A stretch of DNA of 64,000 bases from Methylomonas sp. (lineage in GTDB: Bacteria; Pseudomonadota; Gammaproteobacteria; Methylococcales; Methylomonadaceae), in contig PERU01000013.1 in NCBI GenBank assembly GCA_002928965.1, positions 1 through 64,000 on the forward strand, written 5' to 3'. Within the stretch, counting starts at the first letter, position 1. Each line of letters opens with the position of its first letter. Under the pieces are notes generated by a model. The model was given only the letters and a program-made list of their open reading frames with translations, searched no databases and was not told where the DNA came from. Made by a program: the position numbers and the translations under genes. This document shows, in pieces, positions 53,617-61,456 of the stretch.

Positions 53617-53710
53617 TGCACAAGGAATGCCCCACGTTCTCAATTTGAGTTTGGGGCGCCTAACTAATCTAAAACTTTAGTCACTAAACTATTAATTCAG
53701 AGGTAACAAA

Positions 53711-54301
53711 ATGGGTAAGGCTTTCAAAAGCAATTTGGCGTCGATTTGCAGTGTCATGGCGCTCTTATTATTCAGCACACAAACATCAGCTTCGTTAACC
53801 AATGTCGTCAAATTTAGCCAAGGGGAAACGATTGCTGTCGTAAGTGGCGGCATAGTGACCGTCGATGTTATGGGGGATAATTTTACTTTGGGGCCTGACG
53901 GAGCTGCCTTTTCCTTGAAGTGGGACCCAACTGTGCTGCAGCATGTTTCGACGTCGTATGTTAATCCACCTTGGCATATTTCTTCAGCAGACGAGACAAC
54001 TGCTTCGTCGGGACTGATCGATTCTATTTTTGTGGGTATCACAGCATTGAATACAAATGCTGGTAGTAGTTTTGGAATTGCTTCCTTCACTTTTAATGTA
54101 TTAGGAAATCCAGGGGATGTGACGGCATTAGCCCTAGGTAATGATTCCTTCAGTATCGGCTTTTTAAATGGATTGACCGGGCTAAATGTAAATTACGTGG
54201 ATAGTCAGGTGCAAGTTGTACCACTTCCTGCTGCGGTCTGGATGTTCGGTGCCGGCATCGTCGGTATGATGGGCTCTATGAAGCGCCGTAAAACAACGTA
54301 A
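53711..54301 (+). CDS. VPLPA-CTERM protein with cohesin-like domain
   Basis: A 196-residue secreted protein next to the dockerin-bearing cytochrome. After the signal peptide, residues 32-165 show a cohesin-like pattern: an early VTVDVMGDNF strand, FSLKWDPTVLQHVSTS (the ...YDPxVL... element), IASFTFNVLG (the LTFKV-type strand) and alternating Gly/Ser strands to the end. The C-terminus VPLPAAVWMFGAGIVGMM with KRRKTT is an exact VPLPA-CTERM signal, so the protein would be anchored or released at the surface by an exosortase. Cohesin assignment is by pattern and needs a profile search. Confidence 0.75.
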   Translation: MGKAFKSNLASICSVMALLLFSTQTSASLTNVVKFSQGETIAVVSGGIVTVDVMGDNFTLGPDGAAFSLKWDPTVLQHVSTSYVNPPWHISSADETTASSGLIDSIFVGITALNTNAGSSFGIASFTFNVLGNPGDVTALALGNDSFSIGFLNGLTGLNVNYVDSQVQVVPLPAAVWMFGAGIVGMMGSMKRRKTT

Positions 54302-54474
54302 GGGATGCCGCAAGAAAAAAATACCATCATACACAATTGCAATAGTACCCCTCACAGCCGCCCTTGATAAGGAGCGGGTTGGGGCGGGGTTATACCTCGC
54401 GGAATAACACCGAGAGCGACAAAAAAGCTATTTTGAAAAATACATCATGCCTAAGCAGTGAAAGTTGGATAATC

Positions 54475-54502
54475 AAAACCTCGGCCCTAACCGGGGTTTT
54501 TT
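54475..54502 (+). terminator. Terminator downstream of the cohesin-like gene
   Basis: Stem 54475-54484 with 54491-54500 (one G-T pair), a 6-nt loop and a T run. The nearest terminator that can end the cluster, 173 bp beyond the last stop. Confidence 0.8.
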
Positions 54503-54522
54503 ATTGCTAAGGATTTCGCTAC

Positions 54523-54652
54523 AAATAACGTCCCCCTTTGAAAAAGGGGGATCGAGGGGGATTTATTAAAAAATCTCCCACACCCCCTCTTTATCAAAGA
54601 GAGGAGCAAGAATCGTGTGATTCGGAATAAGCAGAATTCCGGGAAGTTATTT
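54523..54652. mobile_element. MITE-like element, copy 2
   Basis: A 130-bp non-coding unit ending in AAATAACGTCCC (54523-54534) and GGGAAGTTATTT (54641-54652), inverted repeats with one mismatch. Its interior matches 31866-31998. The similarity of the flanks (CTAAGGAT before, ATCCTAAG after) suggests the inverted repeats may extend about 20 bp further out. Confidence 0.7.
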
Positions 54653-54681
54653 AGGACCATATCCTAAGCCGTTGTCAACAA

Positions 54682-56322
54682 TCAGGCCTTGCGCAATTTT
54701 TTATAAGTATTGATCAAGCCATTGGTTGAGCTGTCGTGACTGGTGGTCACTTCATCATTTTTTAATTCCGGCAAAATAGCTTTGGCCAAAACTTTGCCCA
54801 ATTCCACGCCCATTTGATCAAAGGAATTGATATTCCAGATCACACCTTGCACGAAAATTTTGTGTTCATAAAAGGCTATCAAGGTACCCAGGGTGCGTGG
54901 GGTGAGTTTTTTGAACAGGAATGAATTGGAGGGTTTGTTGCCGTCGAAGATTTTTGAGGCGATCAACGCATCATCTAGATTGGGTTCATGACTCAAATCC
55001 TGTCTGACTTCTGCTTCGGTTTTGCCGCGCATCAACGCTTCTGCTTGGGCCAGGAAGTTTGAAATCAAAATATCATGATGATCCGGCAAGTCATATTGGC
55101 TTTGCGCCGCAGCTAGAAAGTCGCCTGGAATCAGTTTGGTGCCCTGATGGATCAGTTGGAAAAATGCATGCTGACCATTGGTGCCGGGTTGGCCCCAGAT
55201 AATCGGTCCGGTGTTGTAATCGACTTTGTCGCCGTTGATGGTGGCGCTTTTGCCGTTACTTTCCATATCGCCTTGCTGGAAATAATCGGCAAAATATTTT
55301 AAGGACTGCGCGTAAGGAAGAATGGCATAGGTTTCAGCTTCAAAAAAATTGTTGTACCAGATGCCCAGCAAACCCATGATGACCGGGATGTTTTGCTCAA
55401 AGGGTGCGTGGCGGAAATGCTCATCTGCCAGATGTGCACCCATCAGCAGTTCCTCGAAATTGTCCATGCCAATGTATAAGGCTATAGACATGCCGATTAC
55501 CGACCACAAGGAATAGCGACCGCCTACCCAGTCCCAAAATTCGAACATGTTTTGAGGGTCGATGCCGAATTCTTTAACTTTTTCTTCATTGGTGGAAATG
55601 GCAACGAAATGTCGGGAGATATGGGCCGGGTCAAGCGCAGCATTTAAAAACCAGTTGCGCGCTGAGCGGGCATTGGTCATGGTCTCTTGGGTGGTGAAGG
55701 TTTTTGAGGCAATCAGAAATAAAGTGGTTTCGGGGTTGAGTGGTTTTAATGTCTCCACAATATCGGTTTGATCAACATTGGAGATGAAATGCGCTTTCAA
55801 TCCCTCTTTGCCGTAAGGTGCTAAGGCGGTATCGACCATTTTGGGCCCCAAGTCGGAACCGCCGATGCCAATATTGACAATATCGGTGATGACTTTGCCG
55901 GTAAAGCCTGTCCATTGCCCGGAGCGAACCTGCTCGGTAAACACTCGCATTTTGGCGAGTACTTTGTTGATTTCCGGCATGACATCCTGGCCGCGGAAAA
56001 ATACCGGCTTATTGCTGCGATTGCGTAAGGCTGTGTGGAGTACCGCGCGTTTTTCGGTGGTGTTAATGATCGAACCGGAAAACATCGCTTCAGTTTTTTT
56101 ACTGAGCTCCGCGCGATTGGCTAAATCAATCAGCAAGGGGAGGGTCTTTTCTGTTATCAGGTTTTTTGAGTAGTCGAACAACAAATCATCAAACGTGAGG
56201 GCGAACTTATCGAAGCGCTGGGGGTCTTTAGCGAAAGACTCTTTCATGCAAAATTTGCCGGCAATTTCTTGATAATGTTGCTTGACGGCGTTCCATTCGG
56301 CAGAGTTGATTAATTTGGACAT
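54682..56322 (-). CDS. pgi: Glucose-6-phosphate isomerase
   Basis: A 546-residue enzyme interconverting glucose-6-phosphate and fructose-6-phosphate. Seen: [45 protein letters not shown], the [22 protein letters not shown] active-site block and the C-terminal [13 protein letters not shown] 56322 begins the family-typical [10 protein letters not shown]; an in-frame TTG lies 24 bp upstream. With zwf it links RuMP sugar phosphates to oxidation. Confidence 0.96.
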   Translation of the reverse strand: MSKLINSAEWNAVKQHYQEIAGKFCMKESFAKDPQRFDKFALTFDDLLFDYSKNLITEKTLPLLIDLANRAELSKKTEAMFSGSIINTTEKRAVLHTALRNRSNKPVFFRGQDVMPEINKVLAKMRVFTEQVRSGQWTGFTGKVITDIVNIGIGGSDLGPKMVDTALAPYGKEGLKAHFISNVDQTDIVETLKPLNPETTLFLIASKTFTTQETMTNARSARNWFLNAALDPAHISRHFVAISTNEEKVKEFGIDPQNMFEFWDWVGGRYSLWSVIGMSIALYIGMDNFEELLMGAHLADEHFRHAPFEQNIPVIMGLLGIWYNNFFEAETYAILPYAQSLKYFADYFQQGDMESNGKSATINGDKVDYNTGPIIWGQPGTNGQHAFFQLIHQGTKLIPGDFLAAAQSQYDLPDHHDILISNFLAQAEALMRGKTEAEVRQDLSHEPNLDDALIASKIFDGNKPSNSFLFKKLTPRTLGTLIAFYEHKIFVQGVIWNINSFDQMGVELGKVLAKAILPELKNDEVTTSHDSSTNGLINTYKKLRKA

Positions 56323-56436
56323 ATTTTTTAGAGGGTAAACAGACAAATAGTGCTCAGTGGTTCTGAATGATGTGCTGTTGCAGGCGCATTACCTCATTAT
56401 AAGGATTGTCTTTCCTGGATGACAAAAAAAATTCAG

Positions 56437-56471
56437 AATACTTATGGGGTAAATAGAGCAATATAAGTATT
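56437..56471. promoter_or_regulatory. Inverted repeat between pgi and the secreted protein gene
   Basis: Arms AATACTTAT (56437-56445) and ATAAGTATT (56463-56471) are perfect, with a 17-nt spacer. Divergent intergenic location allows an operator role; low certainty. Confidence 0.35.
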
Positions 56472-56615
56472 ACCTTTATTCGCTATGGGCGATGTGCTAA
56501 AGTTAGGCCGGGTTTTTTATAGGGTTACATCTTCGTTTTTGAGGGTTTGATTCTAAATCACACCATGCGTAACTGCATGAATAATAATAAATTATTAACA
56601 ACGGGAAGGGTAAAC

Positions 56616-57209
56616 ATGAAAACAACTCGTATTTTCAGAAATGGTCTTTTTGCTCTGGTCGGGCTGATTTTTTCTTCGACAGTTCTAGCCCATGGTGGCG
56701 CGGCTGGCACCGATACAGACCAATGTAAATTTGAACTGGAAAAAGATCATTGGATCCATTACACCGCCTATCAACCTAAAGCCTATCCGGCTGAAGAGTT
56801 CTGCGGCAATATTCCTGATACCAATTCACTGATTCAGTTGGTATTTGATTATCAAGATCAGCGTTACCGTGACAGAGCGATTGAGTTTGAGGTGACCAAG
56901 GAGCCTGAGGGCACACGGGTTTTCTATCAAGAAGCCAAAAAACACAAATCAGGTACCGTAATTCTTAATTTGGAAAACGGTGTGCAAGAACCCGGTAAAT
57001 ATCTGATTCACATTACGTTATTGCAAGACAGCGGTGAACGACTGGATGCGCACATGAGCTTTAAAGCCGGTGCCGGCCAGCCTACCAGCAAAGGCAGCTA
57101 TGGTTTGTATGCTTTGGTGCTGTTTGCAGGCTTGTATATTTTTTACCTGTCTAACGCCGACTTTAAACGCAAAGTTGATGGCATGATAGGCAAAGCCAAA
57201 GACATTTAA
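56616..57209 (+). CDS. Exported membrane-anchored protein of a copper-protein pair
   Basis: A 197-residue protein. ATG 56616 (MKTTRIFRNGLFALVGLIFS) has GGGAAGGG upstream and gives a signal peptide ending LAHGG. The new N-terminus starts HGGAAGTDTD, a histidine at the mature end being suited to metal binding. The middle is a beta domain with two cysteines (QCKFELEKD, FCGNIPD), and the C-terminus has one membrane helix (YGLYALVLFAGLYIFYL) and a basic tail. It precedes a cupredoxin gene on the same strand by 112 bp. Family not named. Confidence 0.77.
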   Translation: MKTTRIFRNGLFALVGLIFSSTVLAHGGAAGTDTDQCKFELEKDHWIHYTAYQPKAYPAEEFCGNIPDTNSLIQLVFDYQDQRYRDRAIEFEVTKEPEGTRVFYQEAKKHKSGTVILNLENGVQEPGKYLIHITLLQDSGERLDAHMSFKAGAGQPTSKGSYGLYALVLFAGLYIFYLSNADFKRKVDGMIGKAKDI

Positions 57210-57321
57210 TCTATCTGCGCTCACTTTGCGGAAAGTGGGCGTATCTTTAGCTCTGGTTTTATCCGCAAGTTAAGTTGTTGAAGATTTTTAAACTCCGACT
57301 TTTTATAGAGGAATGACTCTA

Positions 57322-58251
57322 ATGGTCAAAACAGTATCAATTGCCACTCTGATTTGTGCCCTTTCTATTGGTGGTGTATCTGCCAAAGAATTTCAAGAGC
57401 ACAATAATATGATGAACCACGGGGACGGCCATCTGATGGATATGGATGGCGGCATGGTAATGGGGCAGAATACAGATACCTTACCGGGTGGCTGCGATAA
57501 GATTGCCGCAACCAAAGAAATTACCGTCCGTGCCGGTCATAAGTATTCTGAAAAATTTCCAGGCACCATGTGGGCGTTTGATCAGCAAGAATTTCAGTTT
57601 GAACCGTGCACAAAATTAACCGTACATTTCATCAATGAAGATGAAATTCGCCATCAATGGATGATGCATGGTTTGCCCAAATACATGTATCCCAAGGGCA
57701 TGTTCCATCTTGAAGTCAGTGGCCCCGGCAGCGTGTCCGGTACCTTGATTTTGCCGCCGGGCGACAAAACCTATTTGGTGCATTGCGATATTGCACAGCA
57801 CATGGAAAAGGGCATGAAAGCCCAATTGAAGGTTGGTAAAGGTGGGGAAGATTTACCCAGTATTCCGGGGGTGACAGCCAGTGTTTTTCCGGATGACTAC
57901 AGCGGTAAGCCGTTTTCCCTGCAAGAATTCGTAACCCAGGAAACTCAAGCCAAAATAGCCAGTGCCGCTGCCGCAATAGCCGCGTCAGCACCTAAAACAG
58001 ATGCTCAAACCAATGGCAATGCCGGTGCTGCAGATGAATCATTCCTGTCTGGAGTAACTGTAGTTGGTCTGGCTATCGGAATCATTATCGGTCCGTTACT
58101 GACCAAACGCTTTAAAGGTATGAGCGTAGGCGAGGTTGTTGCAACCGTGTTTGAGTTGATTTCCCACTCAATCGGTTTTACCGTTGAGTTGATCGCTAAA
58201 TTGGTGAAAAAGTTTTTGGGAAAAAAAGCCATTCCGTTACCTGATAAATAA
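57322..58251 (+). CDS. Membrane-anchored cupredoxin
   Basis: A 309-residue exported protein. ATG 57322 has AGAGGA 9 nt upstream, whereas the in-frame ATG at 57313 abuts that site. The mature N-terminus is Met/His-rich (HNNMMNHGDGHLMDMDGG), a possible extra copper site. The cupredoxin domain (residues about 60-180) has RHQWMMHGL (His ligand) and YLVHCDIAQHMEKGM (Cys-His-Met), so all four type 1 copper ligands are seen. A Pro/Ala linker and one to two C-terminal hydrophobic segments (about 240-300) follow. Role in copper or electron traffic to a membrane oxidase is inference. Confidence 0.87.
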   Translation: MVKTVSIATLICALSIGGVSAKEFQEHNNMMNHGDGHLMDMDGGMVMGQNTDTLPGGCDKIAATKEITVRAGHKYSEKFPGTMWAFDQQEFQFEPCTKLTVHFINEDEIRHQWMMHGLPKYMYPKGMFHLEVSGPGSVSGTLILPPGDKTYLVHCDIAQHMEKGMKAQLKVGKGGEDLPSIPGVTASVFPDDYSGKPFSLQEFVTQETQAKIASAAAAIAASAPKTDAQTNGNAGAADESFLSGVTVVGLAIGIIIGPLLTKRFKGMSVGEVVATVFELISHSIGFTVELIAKLVKKFLGKKAIPLPDK

Positions 58252-58262
58252 AGCTATCGATT

Positions 58263-58299
58263 AAAAGCCCCTGAAACGTCGCGTTTCAGGGGCTTTTTT
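58263..58299 (+). terminator. Terminator after the cupredoxin gene
   Basis: A 15-16-bp stem (58263-58278 with 58282-58297), a 3-nt loop and a T run, beginning 11 bp after the stop. Confidence 0.93.
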
Positions 58300-58314
58300 G
58301 TGGGAGAAAAGAAA

Positions 58315-58740
58315 TTGGCATTTGAATCGTTCGGTGTGCTGGGTTTGTTTGTCAGCGCCTTTATTTCCTCGACCATTGCGCCGGGTGGCTCGGAAGCGGT
58401 ATTGGCTTATCTGGTGAATGGTCATCAATATGCGGTCGTGCAGTTGGTATTGGTCGCTACGCTAGGCAACACCCTGGGCGCATTAACCACGTGGTGGCTG
58501 GGTGTGTGGGCCGCGAAAAAGTATCCTGCAGAAACACGACTATCAGCCAAGCAGCGACAATCTTTACAGACCGTGCGGCGTTGGGGTAGTTGGGCGTTGC
58601 TGTTTTCCTGGTTGCCCTTGGTGGGGGATGGTTTATGTTTTGCTGGTGGCTGGTTAAAGCTATCCTTGCTATCTTCCGTGCTGGCTATTTTTTTCGGCAA
58701 AGCCCTGCGGTATATTGCTGTCGCCTACGCATTTATTTAA
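58315..58740 (+). CDS. YqaA-like membrane protein (DedA/VTT superfamily)
   Basis: A 141-residue inner-membrane protein matching E. coli YqaA in length and motifs: STIAPGGSEAVLAYLV, ATLGNTLGALTTWWLG, WGSWALLFSWLPLVGDGLCFAGGW and FGKALRYIAVA. The TTG at 58315 with GGGAG at the right spacing is preferred over GTG 58300, which lies in the terminator tail of the upstream gene. DedA/VTT proteins are implicated in lipid handling; YqaA's exact role is not settled. Confidence 0.85.
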   Translation: MAFESFGVLGLFVSAFISSTIAPGGSEAVLAYLVNGHQYAVVQLVLVATLGNTLGALTTWWLGVWAAKKYPAETRLSAKQRQSLQTVRRWGSWALLFSWLPLVGDGLCFAGGWLKLSLLSSVLAIFFGKALRYIAVAYAFI

Positions 58741-58755
58741 CTTTATAACTCATTC

Positions 58756-59520
58756 ATGACGTTTTTTAGCCTTCCTCATTTTCCACCATTGGATGTAGCG
58801 GCCCCGCACCATAGGCGCGATTATTTCATCGCCGCATTTACCTTTGTCACCACCACCATTTGCCTGACTATCGATGGTTTTGCGCCGCAGTTTATGCAAT
58901 ATGTGCTGGCGTTTTTTGGCTGGATTTTTTTAATCGGCTTTTTGCGTGGTGAATGCAAGTACGTGCGTACCCAAGTGGCGGTTGCTGTGACGTTTGCCGT
59001 CATCGGTGAGTATTTTGCGTCGGTGTATATGCGCGGATACATCTACCGATTTGAAAATGTCCCGGCGTATGTCCCCGCCGGCCATGGTTTGGTGTATTTG
59101 ACTGCCGTCGCTTTGGGACGTTCTGGGTTTTTTATGCAACATGCCAGACGCATTGCGGTTTTTGTGGTGGCAGTATGCGGGCTGTGGGCGTTTTGGGGTG
59201 TTAGCGGCTGGTCGCAACGGCAGGATATTATCGGTGCGGTGTTGTTTGGCGTGTTTTTGATTTACTTATTTAAAGGCCGCTCGCCCATGGTGTATTTAGG
59301 GGCATTCTTCATCACTTCCTGGCTGGAAATTGTCGGCACCAGCGCCGGTACTTGGGCTTGGGCGGTGATCGATCCGGCTTCTAAATTGCCACAAGGTAAT
59401 CCGCCGAGTGGCGTCGCAGCGTGGTACTGCTTGGTCGATGCCGTGGCCATCGCCGGCGCTGGCCCGGTGTTACACGTGTTCACCAAAACCGCTTTGATAT
59501 TGCAACGGCAACGGGCTTGA
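58756..59520 (+). CDS. Multi-pass membrane protein of unknown function
   Basis: A 254-residue hydrophobic protein with about seven membrane segments and conserved-looking polar spots: GEYFASVYMRGYIYRFENVPAY, PAGHGLVYLTAVALGRSGFF, and EIVGTSAGTWAW before the last helices. It starts 15 bp after the YqaA-like gene and is probably in its operon. Family not recognised. Confidence 0.72.
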   Translation: MTFFSLPHFPPLDVAAPHHRRDYFIAAFTFVTTTICLTIDGFAPQFMQYVLAFFGWIFLIGFLRGECKYVRTQVAVAVTFAVIGEYFASVYMRGYIYRFENVPAYVPAGHGLVYLTAVALGRSGFFMQHARRIAVFVVAVCGLWAFWGVSGWSQRQDIIGAVLFGVFLIYLFKGRSPMVYLGAFFITSWLEIVGTSAGTWAWAVIDPASKLPQGNPPSGVAAWYCLVDAVAIAGAGPVLHVFTKTALILQRQRA

Positions 59521-59537
59521 TTGTTTTCCGGTTGTGT

Positions 59538-60089
59538 TCAGGATGATTTGATTTTGGGTTCCAGTTGCCGAATGGCATTTAAGCACACACTGTCACCGAC
59601 TCTAACCAATCCACCAGCCACAATCCGCGCCGTCATGCCACCGTGACCTCGCAACGCGTTGTAACTTCCCAAACCCAACTCGGCAGCCATTTTTGAGCAC
59701 GGATCGCAAGGTCCTGTGATTTGGATAATCACTTCATCACCCACAAGCCATTCCAACACCACATCCGCAAACGGCGAGCGCATCGCAATTAGATTAACGC
59801 CAGAAATCACCAAATTGCGTCGCAAGCGGCTCGGCTGCAACTCGGAAAGCCCGCACCAAGTCGCGACTACCGGTAAATGTTCGGCCTGAAATAAAGTCAG
59901 TTCACGCTTGGTCGATTGCTTGCCGGAACGTACCGCATTCGCCCGCCGATCGCCGATTAATCCGCGCCCCGGTTCCGCGCGAGCCTCATCAACCACAATG
60001 GCAGGCTCACCGCGTACCGCGCGCAAAACAATGTGTTCTATTCGGCCTTGAGAAGCGAATTGTTGGGTTAGGTCTCGGAGGAGGGTCAT
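59538..60089 (-). CDS. MOSC domain protein
   Basis: A 183-residue protein with the MOSC fold found in molybdenum cofactor sulphurases and YiiM-type enzymes. Seen: GRGLIGDRRAN, RELTLFQAEHL, LRRNLVISGVNL, ITGPCDPCSKM (a possible sulphur-handling Cys pair) and GHGGMTARIVAGGLVRVGDSV. A stand-alone MOSC protein; substrate unknown. Convergent with the membrane protein. Confidence 0.87.
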   Translation of the reverse strand: MTLLRDLTQQFASQGRIEHIVLRAVRGEPAIVVDEARAEPGRGLIGDRRANAVRSGKQSTKRELTLFQAEHLPVVATWCGLSELQPSRLRRNLVISGVNLIAMRSPFADVVLEWLVGDEVIIQITGPCDPCSKMAAELGLGSYNALRGHGGMTARIVAGGLVRVGDSVCLNAIRQLEPKIKSS

Positions 60090-60192
60090 GATAGAGAATG
60101 GCGGTAACCGCGGTTAGCTTGGCGAAATCGCTGGAATACTCATCAATTGCTCCGGTTACGCTAAGGTCAACCGGAGCAAAGCTTTAAAAAGA

Positions 60193-60921
60193 CTAAACAG
60201 AACGGCGGCTACGAACCAGAAAACCTGCCAACGCGGAACCGAACAACCAAACAGCACCGGGAACCGGCACGGAGCTTACGGTGTAGCTAACCGAACCGAT
60301 ACCGGTCCACCATGGGCTGCTCCATTCGATCAGATAGCCACTGGTTGATGTCAAGTTGCTGAAGCTGAATAGATTCGATACATTGTTTACGCCAATCAAT
60401 CCGGAAAATTCATACACAGGAACCGCCACGCCCAACTCGAACACTTTAACGGTTTCAGCTCTACCTGTGCCACTGCTATCCCAAGACCCAAGCCGGAAGT
60501 TGTTCAAGGTTACACTACTACCTCCGACCGAAGCAAGCTCGACCTGGGCTTTGTCACCACCCGATTGTAAGCCTGTCCAAGCAGCAAATGGAAGCTCATC
60601 GTAACCGGTGGCCCAGGTTTGCAGGCTGCTAGTATTAGTCCCGTTAGTGTTGTAATAACGAAAAGAAACATCTATCCCAGGTTGGTCTCCGTAGGATTGG
60701 CTGATGTAATGACTGGGTTGGCCGAGTGCTAACAAGGGGCCCAAGCCAAAAACATCGCCCGTGGTAATTTGTTGGGTGGTGTAATTGAAGTCCAGGACAG
60801 ACGCTTGACTGGGCGATGAAGCTAAAATGCAAGCGGTGCCCAATGCCGCTAATAATGAACGATTGCTTGCTCGGCTAGAGATGTTCTTGGTGGAATGGAT
60901 TTCATGTTTATTGGTTGTCAT
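60193..60921 (-). CDS. VPLPA-CTERM surface protein
   Basis: A 242-residue protein. The N-terminus has a basic region and a hydrophobic segment (LLAALGTACILASSPSQAS) as signal peptide. The body is a beta-rich domain with GIDVSFRYYNTNG, AAWTGLQSGGDKAQVELASV and a late GYLIEWSSPWWTGIGSV. The end VPVPGAVWLFGSALAGFLVR with SRRSV is the exosortase signal. It resembles the other VPLPA-CTERM proteins only in its tail. Confidence 0.83.
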   Translation of the reverse strand: MTTNKHEIHSTKNISSRASNRSLLAALGTACILASSPSQASVLDFNYTTQQITTGDVFGLGPLLALGQPSHYISQSYGDQPGIDVSFRYYNTNGTNTSSLQTWATGYDELPFAAWTGLQSGGDKAQVELASVGGSSVTLNNFRLGSWDSSGTGRAETVKVFELGVAVPVYEFSGLIGVNNVSNLFSFSNLTSTSGYLIEWSSPWWTGIGSVSYTVSSVPVPGAVWLFGSALAGFLVRSRRSV

Positions 60922-61456
60922 TTATTTCTCCTGTTGTAAAAAAAATTGACATATTTTCAATCAGTCCCATTGGACTGATAAGTTGCAAGCTATGTATTGC
61001 CACACAATTTTGCCGTGGTTGTGGGATTTTTATGTGCAAATCACCCGTCCAAAAAAATTAGCAATTGTTGCGCCAAATATAAATAAGGCAAGCACAGCAA
61101 ATGCATAAAAAACACGATCGCATTTTGTGAATGAGCAGAGACAATATAATTCAAAGAGATACAAAACCTTCTGGGTATATTGATTATGTAACTACTTGTT
61201 TTGCCATTGTTGACATGATCTGGCGAAATCGGATGTATGCCAAAAATAGGGGCTAAATTAGGCTTTGCCTAATATTCGTTGGTAATTGTGTAAAATTTTT
61301 CGACATGTTATTCCCGCCTATGTTTCTGAAAATGGGGGCAATCAGATCCGCAAGTTTTAAAAACTGAGGGATTGACTGCTGGTTAAATTCCTGCCCAAAA
61401 CCAATTTACGGTTAAAATAACCTTTAACTTAAACACAAGCGCATCCGACATAAAAC
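60922..61456. other. 535-bp divergent intergenic region before valS
   Basis: No supportable gene. It is AT-rich and holds a TCAGTCC/GGACTGA hairpin (60961-60977), which sits upstream of the VPLPA-CTERM gene on its strand, and a TGT-N11-ACA palindrome (61289-61305). Promoters for both flanking genes must lie here; no strong -35/-10 pair stands out to me. Confidence 0.5.
61289..61305. promoter_or_regulatory. TGTAAAATTTTTCGACA imperfect palindrome
   Basis: The 17-mer has TGT and ACA ends and an A-run/T-run centre, so it is a plausible dimeric activator or repressor site. It lies 368 bp upstream of the VPLPA-CTERM gene (minus) and 152 bp upstream of valS (plus). Confidence 0.35.

Noticed and set aside
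61000-61040. Sigma54 promoter upstream of the VPLPA-CTERM gene at 60193
   Set aside because: A TGGCAAT...TTGCA sequence exists on the minus strand, but the spacing between the GG and GC elements is wrong.
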